Below are positions 8,139 to 17,323 of a stretch of DNA of 28,665 nt, piece by piece. Source of the stretch: CAJJBL01 sp964519035 (GTDB taxonomy: Bacteria; Pseudomonadota; Alphaproteobacteria; Puniceispirillales; Marisalimonadaceae). The notes under the pieces are model-generated. The model made no database searches. It was not told where the DNA came from and saw only the letters and a list, made by a program, of their open reading frames with translations. A program made the position numbers and the translations under genes. The DNA is taken from the NCBI GenBank assembly GCA_964519035.1, contig CAZFKZ010000024.1, forward strand, positions 1 through 28,665. Reading direction: 5' to 3'. The first letter of the stretch is position 1; each line of letters begins with the position of its first letter.

Positions 8139-8997
8139 AAGTTCCGTCCGACTTAAGTTTTGTTGCAATTTGACTGCATTCAAGAATTCTTTCTTCATTT
8201 AATTCTGTTTCATAACCTTTGGATAATAATAGTTTATTAACTTTTTCCGTAGCAACATTACCTTTGGCACCTGGAGAGTATGGGCATCCACCCAAGCCTC
8301 CTACAGAAGAATCAAAAGTTTTTATCCCGTGTTCTAAGCATACACTAATATTATCTAGAGCATTTTTAAATGTATCGTGAAAATGACCGGCTAACATATC
8401 AGGTGTTGTAAGCATTAAGCATTCTTCAAGTATTGTTTTTATTTGATCTGGCATGCCTTTTCCTGTGGTATCTCCTAAGGAAATTTCATAGCAGCCCATC
8501 TGTAAAAGTTTGGAGGCAATTGTTGCTACTTTTTTTGGATCCACATAATCTTCATATGGACAATGAGCAACACAGCTTATATAACCGCGAACGGGTATTT
8601 TATGTTTAAGGGCTTTTAAAACTAAAGGCTTAAACCTTTCTAAGCTAGTTTCTATATTGCAATTAATATTTTTTAAACTAAAAGTTTCAGATGCAGCAGC
8701 AAAGATTGCTATTTCATCTACATTTGCTTTTAAAGCTCTATCAAATCCAATTTCGTTGGGTGTTAAGGCTGTATATTTAGTATTTTTTGTTCTTTTTATT
8801 CCTGCAAACACTTCTAAGGAATCTGATAGTTGTGGAACCCATTTAGGACTTACAAAGCTTGAGGTTTCAATTTTCTTAAATCCACATAATGATAATTTAT
8901 TAATAAATTTTATTTTATCATCTGTGGTTATAAATTTTTTTTCATTTTGCAGTCCATCTCTTGGACTCATTTCAAATATATTAATAAAATTATTCAT
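8125..8997 (-). CDS. mvaB: hydroxymethylglutaryl-CoA lyase
   Basis: A 290-residue TIM-barrel lyase that cleaves HMG-CoA to acetyl-CoA and acetoacetate, the final step of leucine catabolism. Visible active-site features are R13-D14 (SPRDGLQNE), the metal-binding histidines H205 and H207 (GHFHDT) and the signature cysteine C238 in SVGGLGGCPYSPGA. The length agrees with bacterial enzymes. It follows the methylcrotonyl-CoA carboxylase alpha subunit by 15 bases, with AGG upstream of the ATG, and overlaps the hydratase gene by 14 bases. Also called liuE in liu operons. The assignment is firm from the signature and the operon. Confidence 0.96.
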   Translation of the reverse strand: MNNFINIFEMSPRDGLQNEKKFITTDDKIKFINKLSLCGFKKIETSSFVSPKWVPQLSDSLEVFAGIKRTKNTKYTALTPNEIGFDRALKANVDEIAIFAAASETFSLKNINCNIETSLERFKPLVLKALKHKIPVRGYISCVAHCPYEDYVDPKKVATIASKLLQMGCYEISLGDTTGKGMPDQIKTILEECLMLTTPDMLAGHFHDTFKNALDNISVCLEHGIKTFDSSVGGLGGCPYSPGAKGNVATEKVNKLLLSKGYETELNEERILECSQIATKLKSDGTYEWP

Positions 8998-9012
8998 TAA
9001 AAACCTATATAA

Positions 9013-11019
9013 TTATTCTTTTAAACTTAAAAGCTTTGTGTTTTCTGAAACTTGTTGACCATTATTAATAAATATTTTTTCAATAACTCCATCTCGAGGA
9101 GAAGTGAGTGAAAACTGCATTTTCATTGCTTCAAGTATAAAAAGCACATCATCTTTTTTAACTTTTAAATTAGGTTTAATTTTATTTGTTTTAATAACAC
9201 CATGCATTGGAGCAACAATAGTATTCTCAAAGTTATTTGTATTAGTAGATTTAGATTCTTTTAAGTTTATGTCTACAACTTCAAAAGTATTTTGATGAGT
9301 AAAGAAAGTAAAGATTTTGTCAATACCATGTTTATCCAAGATTGATTGAAAACTTAAATGAACTTCTCTACCTTTTAATTTAGCTTTTATAAGAGACTTA
9401 TCTAATGATATTGAAGTAAATAAAAATTTTTCATTGTTAAACTCAACTTCTAATTCATCAAACTTATTACATGAAATTTTGAAAAAAATGACTTGGTCTT
9501 GAATAGAAATTTTTAGTGGGTAAACATTTGGTTTCCACATGAACCAATCAAAAATATTATCATTTAAATTACGGTCTAATTTTTTAAATATGATAGCTGC
9601 AACTAATGCTTTGGTGTGGTTTTCAATTGTGTTATCCATAAGATTTTCAATATTATCTTCTATAAATTTTGTATTTGCCACACCATCTTTAATACTTTTA
9701 TGGTTTAATAATTTAATTAATAAATTTAAGTTAGTTGTTATTCCTGCGATTTCTAAATCACATAAATAATTCTTTAGAGACTTTATCGCATCATTTCTAT
9801 TTTTCCCATGCGCTATTATCTTAGCAATCATTGGATCATAAAATGGTGTTATGTTGTCTCCAGCCTTTGTGCCTGTTTCAATTTTACAATTTGGATGGTT
9901 CTTTGTTTCAGGAAATAAAAGATGATAAATATTACCACTTTGCGGTAAAAATTGTTTGTTAACATTTTCAGCATATAGTCTTGCTTCTATAGCCCAACCT
10001 TTTAATTTGATTTCATTCTGTGATAACGGTAATCGTAAGCCATTTGCTACATCTAACTGCCATTTTATTAAGTTTGTTGACGTAATGGCCTCTGTAACAG
10101 GATGTTCAACTTGTATCCTTGTGTTCATTTCCATGAAGTAAATTTTATTTTTGTCAATACCTTTACTAATATCTGCAATAAACTCAATCGTCCCAGCACC
10201 TTCATACTTTATTGAACGAGCAGCTTGAACTGATAGATCTCCGAGAAAATTTCTTATTTCATCAGTAAGGTTAGGAGAAGGAGCCTCTTCCATAACTTTT
10301 TGCTGTCTTCTTTGTAAAGAACAGTCTCTGTCGAATAAATGAATTACGTTGCCAAACTTATCAGCAAAAATCTGTATTTCAATATGGCGAGCGTTTGAAA
10401 TATATTTTTCGAGAAGACAATTTTTATCATTAAAATTTGTTTTAGCTTCGTTTGAAGCTTCTTGAAATGCAGATTGAAACATATCTTTATTTCCAGCCAT
10501 TCTCATACCTCTGCCGCCACCACCGGATCGAGCTTTAATTAATAATGGATATCCAATTTCATTAGCTTTATTTTTGAGATGATCAATTTGTTGATTACTG
10601 CCGTGATAACCGGGAACTATTGGTAATCCAGCTTTTTCCATTAAAGATTTTGCCTTATCTTTTTCCCCCATTTGTCTAATTATATTGCTATTAGGGCCAA
10701 TAAAAATTAATTTATTTTTTTCAACTAATTCAACAAAATCTGCATTTTCTGACAACAAACCATAGCCAGGATGAATTGCATTCACTTGATTTATTTTTGC
10801 TATCTCTATTATCGCTGAAGAGTTCATATAAGTTTCAGAGACTGAAACACCAGGTATATGAATTGCTTCATCAGCTAATTCAGTGTGCAAACTTGTTGAG
10901 TCCGCATCAGAATAAATAGCAAGAGTAGGAATGTTTAATTCTTTAGCAGAGCGAATTATTTTACAAGCAATTTCACCTCGGTTGGCAATTAATAATTTTT
11001 TTATTTTCTGAAATGCCAT
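9013..11019 (-). CDS. liuD: methylcrotonyl-CoA carboxylase alpha (biotin carboxylase/BCCP) subunit
   Basis: A 668-residue biotin-dependent carboxylase subunit. The N-terminal biotin carboxylase domain begins KLLIANRGEIACKI, has the ATP-grasp glycine loop SGGGGRGMR, then EKYI and FMEMNTRIQVEHPVTE. The C-terminal biotinyl domain (about residues 595-668) carries EAMKMQF with the biotinylated lysine. The enzyme carboxylates biotin with ATP and bicarbonate, and LiuB then transfers the carboxyl group to 3-methylcrotonyl-CoA. The ATG at 11019 is preferred over an upstream TTG at 11046, which would overlap liuB and add non-conserved residues, although neither has a strong ribosome site. Propionyl- or geranyl-CoA carboxylase alpha subunits look similar; the liu operon context decides. 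Also known as mccA. Confidence 0.94.
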   Translation of the reverse strand: MAFQKIKKLLIANRGEIACKIIRSAKELNIPTLAIYSDADSTSLHTELADEAIHIPGVSVSETYMNSSAIIEIAKINQVNAIHPGYGLLSENADFVELVEKNKLIFIGPNSNIIRQMGEKDKAKSLMEKAGLPIVPGYHGSNQQIDHLKNKANEIGYPLLIKARSGGGGRGMRMAGNKDMFQSAFQEASNEAKTNFNDKNCLLEKYISNARHIEIQIFADKFGNVIHLFDRDCSLQRRQQKVMEEAPSPNLTDEIRNFLGDLSVQAARSIKYEGAGTIEFIADISKGIDKNKIYFMEMNTRIQVEHPVTEAITSTNLIKWQLDVANGLRLPLSQNEIKLKGWAIEARLYAENVNKQFLPQSGNIYHLLFPETKNHPNCKIETGTKAGDNITPFYDPMIAKIIAHGKNRNDAIKSLKNYLCDLEIAGITTNLNLLIKLLNHKSIKDGVANTKFIEDNIENLMDNTIENHTKALVAAIIFKKLDRNLNDNIFDWFMWKPNVYPLKISIQDQVIFFKISCNKFDELEVEFNNEKFLFTSISLDKSLIKAKLKGREVHLSFQSILDKHGIDKIFTFFTHQNTFEVVDINLKESKSTNTNNFENTIVAPMHGVIKTNKIKPNLKVKKDDVLFILEAMKMQFSLTSPRDGVIEKIFINNGQQVSENTKLLSLKE

Positions 11020-11026
11020 AATTTTT

Positions 11027-12634
11027 TTACATTCTAAAAATACCAAACTTGGTATCTTCTATTTTTTGATTTGAAGTAATTCTTAAACTTGCTGCCAAAA
11101 TATCTCGTGTTTTAGTTGGATCAATTATACCGTCATCCCAAAGTCGAGCAGAAGCATATAGAGGATGTGCTTGATTTTTAAATTGATCCAAAATTGGTTT
11201 TTTATAATTAAATTCATCTTTTTCGTCCCACTTTTCTTTGTTTTTAATTGCATTGTTTTTTTTCAATTCAGCCAAAACACTTGCTGCTTGTTCACCACCC
11301 ATTACTGAAATACGAGAACAAGGCCAAGTCCATAAAAATCTGGGGCTAAATGCTCTACCACACATTCCGTAATTGCCCGCACCAAAGCTACCTCCAATCA
11401 AAACAGTTATTTTGGGAACCTTTGTGGTAGCAACAGCGTTAACTAATTTTGCTCCATTTTTAGCAATTCCACCATGCTCCGCTTTTTCTCCAACCATAAA
11501 ACCAGTAATGTTTTGTAAGAAAATTAAAGGGATTTTTCTTTGGCTACATAATTCAATAAAATGAGTTCCTTTAAGGGCACTTTCAGAAAACAAAACGCCA
11601 TTATTTGCTATAATACCACAAATTTGACCCTGTAATTTAGCAAAACCAGTTATTAAAGTTTTTCCAAATTCCTTTTTAAATTCATTAAACTCAGAGCCAT
11701 CAACTATTCTCATAATAATTTCTCTAACATCATAAGGAGTTTTATTATCTGCTGGAACTATCCCTAACAATTCATTTTGGTCATATAAAGGTGAATCAAA
11801 ACTTAATTTGGCTGAGATATTATTTACTTGAGTATTTAAATTTTTAATACATTGTCTTGCAATAGCTAATGCGTGATCATCGTTATCGGCAAGATGATCA
11901 GCTACACCTGAAATTTTAGTATGTACATCAGCGCCACCAAGTTTTTCTGCATCAGTTATTTCTCCAGTTGCAGCTTTAACTAAAGGAGGGCCAGCTAAAA
12001 AAATAGTTCCTTGATTTTTTACAATAATAGTTTCGTCTGACATTGCTGGAACATAAGCACCACCAGCTGTGCAACTTCCCATGACTACAGCTATTTGAGG
12101 TATATTTTTGGATGACATATTAGCTTGGTTATAAAAAATTCTTCCAAAATGCTCTCTATCTGCAAAAACTTCATCTTGATTTGGAAGATTAGCACCTCCT
12201 GAATCGACCAAATACACACATGGTAAGTTATTTTCAAGAGCTATTTCTTGTGCTCGCAGGTGTTTTTTAACTGTAATTGGGTAATAAGTCCCACCTTTAA
12301 CAGTTGAATCATTACAAATGACCATTACGTCGTGGTTATGTATTTTCCCAATCCCAGTTATTAATCCTCCTGAAGGACAGGCATTATCATACATATTATA
12401 ACCTGCAGTTAATCCAACTTCTAGAAATGGGGTCTCAGGATCTAATAATTTTGTAACCCTTTGTCTGGGTAACATTTTACCTCTTTTTTCATGACGTATT
12501 TTTAATTTTTCTCCACCGCCATCCATAGCTGTATTTACAGCCTTTAAAGTAAGTTCAAAATCAACATTAAGCTGTTGTTTGTTTTTTATAAAATCAGGAT
12601 CATTTGAATTTATTTGTGACTTTAGAATTGTCAT
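11027..12634 (-). CDS. liuB: methylcrotonyl-CoA carboxylase beta (carboxyltransferase) subunit
   Basis: A 535-residue carboxyltransferase of the crotonase superfamily. It transfers carboxyl from biotin to 3-methylcrotonyl-CoA, making 3-methylglutaconyl-CoA. The N-terminal half has RGKMLPRQRV and a glycine-rich MGSCTAGGAYVPAMSDE acyl-CoA-binding segment. The C-terminal half has QNITGFMVG, then GGSFGAGNYGMCGRAF and WPCSRISVMGGEQAA. These are the two oxyanion-hole regions expected in this subunit, and length fits the family. Its ATG overlaps the stop of the isovaleryl-CoA dehydrogenase gene in an ATGA, a classic translational coupling. Also called mccB. The alternative, a propionyl-CoA carboxylase beta subunit, is disfavoured by context and by the GAGNYGMCGRA segment. 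Confidence 0.95.
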   Translation of the reverse strand: MTILKSQINSNDPDFIKNKQQLNVDFELTLKAVNTAMDGGGEKLKIRHEKRGKMLPRQRVTKLLDPETPFLEVGLTAGYNMYDNACPSGGLITGIGKIHNHDVMVICNDSTVKGGTYYPITVKKHLRAQEIALENNLPCVYLVDSGGANLPNQDEVFADREHFGRIFYNQANMSSKNIPQIAVVMGSCTAGGAYVPAMSDETIIVKNQGTIFLAGPPLVKAATGEITDAEKLGGADVHTKISGVADHLADNDDHALAIARQCIKNLNTQVNNISAKLSFDSPLYDQNELLGIVPADNKTPYDVREIIMRIVDGSEFNEFKKEFGKTLITGFAKLQGQICGIIANNGVLFSESALKGTHFIELCSQRKIPLIFLQNITGFMVGEKAEHGGIAKNGAKLVNAVATTKVPKITVLIGGSFGAGNYGMCGRAFSPRFLWTWPCSRISVMGGEQAASVLAELKKNNAIKNKEKWDEKDEFNYKKPILDQFKNQAHPLYASARLWDDGIIDPTKTRDILAASLRITSNQKIEDTKFGIFRM

Positions 12635-13800
12635 ACTAAAGTTTCCATAAATAGCTCTCTACCGATCAGCATTCTTCTAATTTCAGACGTTCCTGCTCCA
12701 ATTTCATATAATTTTGCATCTCTAAGAAGTCTTCCTGCAGCAAAGTCATTAGTATAGCCATTGCCTCCAAGAGTTTGAATAGCTTCTAAAGTCATCTGAG
12801 TTGCCTTTTCGGCTGCATATAAAATACATCCTGCAGCATCTTTTCTAGTTGTTTCACCTCTATCGCATGCTTTTGCAACTTCATAAACATATGCCCTACA
12901 CGCATTCATTGTGGTGTACATGTCAGCAATTTTACCTTGCATAATTTGAAATTCTCCAATTGCTTTTCCAAATTGTTTTCTTTCATGAATGTATGGCACT
13001 ACTATATCCATAGCAGCAGCCATGATTCCTATGGGGCCTGCAGCAAGTACAACTCTCTCATAATCTAATCCACTCATTAAAATAGCCGCACCTTTTCCTT
13101 CTTCACCTAAAATATTTTCTTGAGGAACAGGGCAATTTTGAAATATAAGTTCAGCGGTATTTGAACCTCGCATTCCAAGTTTATCCAATTTTTTTCCAGA
13201 TGAAAAACCTGACATTGACTTTTCTATTATAAAAGCAGTAATTCCCTTTGATCCTCCAGATGGGTCAGTTTTAGCGTACACAACTAAAGTGTCTGCATCG
13301 GGGCCATTCGTGATCCACATTTTTGATCCATTGAGAAGGTATGTTTTATTTCCTTGCTTTTCAGCGTGGAGTGACATGGAGATGACATCAGAACCAGATC
13401 CTGTTTCACTCATAGCTAAAGCACCAACTTTTTTCCCTGAGCATAGATCTGGTAGGTATTTTTGTTTCTGTTCTTCAGTTCCATTTCTATTTATTTGATT
13501 AACGCATAAATTTGAAAAAGCGCCGTATGAAAGACCAACTGAAGCACTTGCCCGACTTATTTCTTCAACAGCAATACAGTGAGCTAAATAACTCATGTCG
13601 CTTCCGCCAAACTTTGAATCTGCAGTTATGCCTAAAAGACCAAGATCACCAAATTTTTTCCATAATTCATTAGGAAAAGTATTATCTTTATCAATTTGGT
13701 CTGCTAAAGGAGCTATTTCTTTCTGAGCAAACTTATAAATAGTATCTTTTAATATTTCGTTATCTTTTCCAATTGAAAAGTTCATGGAATGAAAGAACAT
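12631..13800 (-). CDS. liuA: isovaleryl-CoA dehydrogenase
   Basis: A 389-residue acyl-CoA dehydrogenase, first gene of the leucine operon, oxidising isovaleryl-CoA to 3-methylcrotonyl-CoA with FAD and passing electrons to ETF. Family features are MSETGSGSDVISM (about 130-142), KMWITNGPDAD and the C-terminal YEIGAGTSEIRR. The catalytic glutamate is E248 in GLDYERVVLAAG, the position diagnostic of isovaleryl-CoA dehydrogenases. The ATG at 13800 has AGGAG seven bases upstream, which supports it over an internal ATG five codons later. It lies 76 bases downstream of the TerB-family gene on the same strand, leaving room for a separate promoter. Also named ivd. Confidence 0.95.
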   Translation of the reverse strand: MFFHSMNFSIGKDNEILKDTIYKFAQKEIAPLADQIDKDNTFPNELWKKFGDLGLLGITADSKFGGSDMSYLAHCIAVEEISRASASVGLSYGAFSNLCVNQINRNGTEEQKQKYLPDLCSGKKVGALAMSETGSGSDVISMSLHAEKQGNKTYLLNGSKMWITNGPDADTLVVYAKTDPSGGSKGITAFIIEKSMSGFSSGKKLDKLGMRGSNTAELIFQNCPVPQENILGEEGKGAAILMSGLDYERVVLAAGPIGIMAAAMDIVVPYIHERKQFGKAIGEFQIMQGKIADMYTTMNACRAYVYEVAKACDRGETTRKDAAGCILYAAEKATQMTLEAIQTLGGNGYTNDFAAGRLLRDAKLYEIGAGTSEIRRMLIGRELFMETLV

Positions 13801-13876
13801 ATTAAAACTCCTATATCATTAATATTTCATTTTATAACATAATCAAATTTACTTCAGTTACTCATAAATAATGTTT

Positions 13877-14332
13877 TTACTTTAGGTTATTTAATGCACG
13901 CTCTTTTGCTTCCGCGCTTTCCATCCCTGACACGTAAAGTAAGCCATTCATTCTTCGCATTAAGTTGGCTTCAAAGTCATCTATAATCCCGTCAGCAAGA
14001 ATAACTCCCCACATCATTTCAATTACATCAACTCTTTCACTATGATCCATTTCATTTAATACAATTTTTATTTGTGAAAAAATTTCTATCCTTTTATCAC
14101 CGTCATTTAAAGCATTTTTCATATTTTCGTCAGCTTCAGTATCGCTGAATTTAAATTTTTTAATTAATAATTTTTTTATATAATCAAGCTCTTCTTCACT
14201 TGCTTTACCGTCTATTTGGCATGCTTCAATAAGTAATATTATAACTGCTTGAATATCTTCACCTTTATATTCATCTTCAACTTCTGTTTTAGAAGTTATT
14301 TTTTTCATGGCGGATTTTAAATTTGAAAACAT
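13877..14332 (-). CDS. TerB-family protein
   Basis: A 151-residue cytoplasmic protein of the TerB (tellurite resistance TerB-like) superfamily. An N-terminal basic linker of about 27 residues precedes two similar helical halves with acidic loops. The signature pieces are ACQIDGKASEEELDYI (about residues 37-52) and GVILADGIIDDFEANLMRRM near the C-terminus; the D-G acidic loops may bind metal ions. Despite the name, such single genes are widespread and usually have no proven link to tellurite. A ribosome site (AGGA, about eight bases before the ATG) supports the start. It is divergent from the glutamate dehydrogenase gene and upstream of the leucine operon, and may or may not be co-transcribed with it. 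Confidence 0.82.
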   Translation of the reverse strand: MFSNLKSAMKKITSKTEVEDEYKGEDIQAVIILLIEACQIDGKASEEELDYIKKLLIKKFKFSDTEADENMKNALNDGDKRIEIFSQIKIVLNEMDHSERVDVIEMMWGVILADGIIDDFEANLMRRMNGLLYVSGMESAEAKERALNNLK

Positions 14333-14510
14333 TTTTTTTCCTAAGTAGCAAAATTTGAATTTTAAGCAAAATTATATATGACTGTAAAATGGATAAATTT
14401 GTCTTTTTTTTCAAGTTTTAAATAACAAATATAATTTCTTTTAAGTTTTTTATATATATGTAAAGGTTAATTATCATAGTATTAATAGCGTTAATTAATT
14501 TTTTAAGCCT

Positions 14511-14554
14511 AGGAGTAACCTGATATAATGGTTGATATAATTTATGGCAAGTGA
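14511..14554 (+). promoter_or_regulatory. possible short upstream ORF overlapping the gdh start
   Basis: AGGAG at 14511-14515 lies 28 bases before the glutamate dehydrogenase ATG (14544), too far to serve it directly. An out-of-frame ATG at 14528 opens an eight-codon ORF (MVDIIYGK) ending in TGA at 14552-14554, just inside gdh. The spacing from AGGAG to this ATG (12 bases) is longer than ideal. Translation of gdh could be coupled to this short ORF, or the AGGAG may be chance. This is seen in the sequence; function is inferred. Confidence 0.3.
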
Positions 14555-15965
14555 TGCATTTCTTAACTCAATTGAAGTTAATTTTAAAAAATCAATTAAA
14601 TATATTCAAAAAATAAATGGAGTTGAATCTCTGCCCAATGACCTTGCTGATCAAATAATGATGGCTAATGCTACGTACATAGTTAGGTTTGCTGTTAGAT
14701 TAAGAGGAGCAGTTCACACATTCACAGGTTATAGATCAGTTCACTCTGATCATTTTGAGCCTGTAAAGGGTGGAATAAGATATGACATGGGTGTCAATCA
14801 AGAAGAGGTTGAAGCTTTAGCTGCATTGATGACATATAAATGTGCTTTAGTAGAGGTTCCTTTTGGAGGATCAAAAGGTGGGCTTATAATTGATGTTAAA
14901 AAATGGTCTCCTGAAGAGTTAGAAAGAATAACAAGACGTTTTACTCAAGAGCTTGCTAAAAGAGATTTAATTCATCCTTCTCAAAATGTTCCTGCTCCAG
15001 ATGTAGGAACTGGTGAGCGTGAGATGGCGTGGATGGCAGATGAATATAGGCGGCTAAACCCTACTGATTTAAACGCTTGGGCTTGTGTCACTGGAAAACC
15101 AGTTAATAAAGGAGGTATTTCAGGCAGAACGGAAGCTACAGGAAGAGGTGTAAAGTATGCCCTTAAAGCATTTTTTGAAAATGAAATTGATATTAAAAAA
15201 ACTGGTTTAAGTCGAGGTTTAAAAGGAAAAAAAATTATAATTCAAGGTTTTGGAAATGTTGGTTATTATGCCGCCTATTTTCTTTCAAATGAAGATGGAG
15301 CAATAATTACTCATGTATTAGAGAGAGAAGGTGCTATAATTGATGATGAAGGAATAGATATCCTGTCATTAAAAAACTATCTCATTGCAAATGGAACTAT
15401 TAGAGGGTTCAAAGGGTTTGTTGAAAGCGGGCCAGAGATACTTGAAGCAGAAGCAGATATTTTAATTCCTGCAGCTATGGAATTAGTTATTACAAAAGAT
15501 AATGCTGAAAGAATTAGAGTTCCTCTAATAATTGAGGCCGCTAATGGACCTATATCTTCAGATGCAGATGAGATACTTAATAAGCGTGGAGTAATAATTA
15601 TTCCAGACCTTTATGCCAATGCAGGTGGAGTAACTGTTAGTTATTTTGAGTGGATTAAGAATCTAAGTAGGATAAGGCTTGGAAGACTTCAAAGAAGAGC
15701 TCAAGAAAATCAAGTTTCGCTTCTTATTGAAGGAATTGAAAATATGACAGGGAAAAGCTTTCCAGTGGATTATAAATCACGATCTATTCAAGGCGCTTCA
15801 GAGTTGGATCTTGTTCGTTCAGGACTTGAAGATACAATGATGGATACATATGATGTGATAAGTAAAGTGTGGAATAGTAATAAAGATATTCCAGATTTAA
15901 GAACTGCAGCTATGATGGTTGCAGTTCAACGTGTCGCTCAAAGTTATGCTTCTCTAGGTATATAA
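14544..15965 (+). CDS. Glu/Leu/Phe/Val dehydrogenase family, probable glutamate dehydrogenase
   Basis: A 473-residue enzyme that interconverts glutamate with 2-oxoglutarate and ammonium using NAD(P). Active-site residues are visible: K75 (PVKGGIRYD), K99 (MTYKCALVEVPFGGSKGG, which also contains K111) and the catalytic D153 (APDVGTGEREM). The C-terminal Rossmann domain has GFGNVG around residues 234-240 and ends in a helical tail. The length is typical of the roughly 470-residue alphaproteobacterial group. Cofactor preference cannot be read reliably. The ATG at 14544 is the first usable start, since an in-frame stop lies at 14538-14540, but no ribosome site sits close to it. It converges with amtB across a shared terminator, so ammonium uptake and glutamate metabolism are neighbours. 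Confidence 0.92.
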   Translation: MASDAFLNSIEVNFKKSIKYIQKINGVESLPNDLADQIMMANATYIVRFAVRLRGAVHTFTGYRSVHSDHFEPVKGGIRYDMGVNQEEVEALAALMTYKCALVEVPFGGSKGGLIIDVKKWSPEELERITRRFTQELAKRDLIHPSQNVPAPDVGTGEREMAWMADEYRRLNPTDLNAWACVTGKPVNKGGISGRTEATGRGVKYALKAFFENEIDIKKTGLSRGLKGKKIIIQGFGNVGYYAAYFLSNEDGAIITHVLEREGAIIDDEGIDILSLKNYLIANGTIRGFKGFVESGPEILEAEADILIPAAMELVITKDNAERIRVPLIIEAANGPISSDADEILNKRGVIIIPDLYANAGGVTVSYFEWIKNLSRIRLGRLQRRAQENQVSLLIEGIENMTGKSFPVDYKSRSIQGASELDLVRSGLEDTMMDTYDVISKVWNSNKDIPDLRTAAMMVAVQRVAQSYASLGI

Positions 15966-15971
15966 AAATGT

Positions 15972-16001
15972 AAAAAGGAGGGATAATGCCCTCCTTTTTT
16001 T
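15972..16001. terminator. bidirectional rho-independent terminator between gdh and amtB
   Basis: A perfect 11-bp inverted repeat (AAAAAGGAGGG at 15972-15982 and CCCTCCTTTTT at 15989-15999) with a six-base loop. It is followed by more T on the plus strand and flanked by A on the other side, so a U-run forms in both directions. It starts seven bases after the gdh stop and lies 15 bases from the amtB stop, the right place to end both convergent transcripts. Confidence 0.9.
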
Positions 16002-16015
16002 AATTCAATGTAAAT

Positions 16016-17314
16016 TTATTTTTTGAAATCAGGGTAAGCTTCCATTCCAATTTCACTAATATCAGTACCTTCCATTTCTTCTTCAGGTGTTACTCTTATT
16101 CCCATTATTAACTTAATCAAATACCAAACAATGGTTGATGCTATAATTGTAAAGGCACCTATGGATAATATACCATAGAGTTGAGCGCCAATTGTCGCGT
16201 CAGAGTTTGAAAAGACAACGGCTATTGTTCCCCAAATTCCAGCAAATAAATGAACTGGGATTGCGCCAACAACATCATCAATTTTAAGTTTATCTAGCAT
16301 AGGAATTGCTAATACAACAATTAATCCTCCTACAGCGCCAATGAAAATTGCAAGCATTGGAGTTGGGGCTAGTGGTTCAGCAGTTATAGCAACCAAGCCT
16401 CCTAAAGCGCCATTTAATGCCATGGTAAGATCTGTTTTTTTATAAAAGAGCATTGTTAATATTATGGCAACGACAACTCCACCGGCTGCAGCTAAATTAG
16501 TATTTATATAAATATTTGATATTGCAGCAACATCTGCAGCAGTTCCCATGGCTAATTGTGATCCACCATTGAACCCAAACCATCCAAACCATAAAAGGAA
16601 TGTACCTAAAGTGGCTAATGGTAAGTTAGACCCTGGCATTGGAGTTATACTACCATCTTCAGCATATTTACCTTTACGTGCCCCTAAAATTATTGCTCCA
16701 GTTAATGCAGCCCAACCACCTACACCATGAACAATTGATGAGCCTGCAAAATCAAGAAAACCTGCTTCACTTAGAAAGCCACCACCCCATGACCAAGAGC
16801 CTTGGATTGGGTATATAAACCCACATAAAACTACAACAAAAATGAAAAAACTTTTTAGTTTAATTCTTTCAGCAACAGCTCCACTGACAATTGATGCTGC
16901 TGTAGCACAAAAAACCATCTGAAAAAACCAATCTGACCCTGATGAGTAAGTTGAGTCCTTATCGCCTCCAAAAGTTTTTAACTCGTCAGCTGGGGCCCAT
17001 AAAGCAAAACTGCCAATCCAGCCTGTGACATCCATATACATTAAATTATAACCAACAAATGCAAACATTAGGCCTGCAATTGAGTATAAACCGATATTCT
17101 TAGCACACTGGACTACTGCATTTTTAGCTCTTACTAATCCAGTTTCTAACATACAAAAACCAGCAGCCATTAACATAACTAAAAATCCATGGACTAAGAA
17201 AGAAAATGAATTAAAAATATATGCGGTTTCCGGATCTGGAGCTGCCAAAACCCTACTTGAGAAAATTGTTAATAGAATAGTTGTCAAAACAAACAACTTT
17301 GAAAAATTCAACAT
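16016..17314 (-). CDS. amtB: AmtB-type ammonium transporter
   Basis: A 432-residue inner-membrane ammonium channel with a signal peptide (cleavage probable after residue 24, RVLA) and about eleven transmembrane helices. Functional positions are visible: the pore twin histidines H196 (SIVHGVGG) and H355 (IPVHLFAG), D188 in the LDFAG segment, and the gate-region phenylalanines F131 and F135. GAVAERIK follows the gate. The cytoplasmic tail ends EIGMEAYPDF, typical of the PII-responsive C-terminus. No glnK/PII gene lies next to it here, unlike many proteobacteria. An AGGAG ribosome site seven bases before the ATG is partly covered by a hairpin (17324-17340). No sigma-54 type GG-N10-GC promoter was seen upstream. 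Confidence 0.95.
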   Translation of the reverse strand: MLNFSKLFVLTTILLTIFSSRVLAAPDPETAYIFNSFSFLVHGFLVMLMAAGFCMLETGLVRAKNAVVQCAKNIGLYSIAGLMFAFVGYNLMYMDVTGWIGSFALWAPADELKTFGGDKDSTYSSGSDWFFQMVFCATAASIVSGAVAERIKLKSFFIFVVVLCGFIYPIQGSWSWGGGFLSEAGFLDFAGSSIVHGVGGWAALTGAIILGARKGKYAEDGSITPMPGSNLPLATLGTFLLWFGWFGFNGGSQLAMGTAADVAAISNIYINTNLAAAGGVVVAIILTMLFYKKTDLTMALNGALGGLVAITAEPLAPTPMLAIFIGAVGGLIVVLAIPMLDKLKIDDVVGAIPVHLFAGIWGTIAVVFSNSDATIGAQLYGILSIGAFTIIASTIVWYLIKLIMGIRVTPEEEMEGTDISEIGMEAYPDFKK

Positions 17315-17323
17315 TATAAAACT

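Noticed and set aside
7387..8202. Long plus-strand ORF (271 codons) opposite the enoyl-CoA hydratase gene
   Set aside because: It mirrors the hydratase on the other strand, is rich in Ser/Phe/Ile as expected from antisense reading of A+T-rich coding DNA, and shows no family motif; the opposite strand has clear crotonase motifs.
8657..9058. Plus-strand ORF spanning the HMG-CoA lyase start and the end of the carboxylase alpha gene
   Set aside because: It crosses two confident genes antisense and has no recognisable domain or ribosome site.
13877..14332. Tellurite resistance determinant
   Set aside because: Only a lone TerB-family gene is present; no terC, terD/E or other ter genes surround it, so a tellurite role is not supported.
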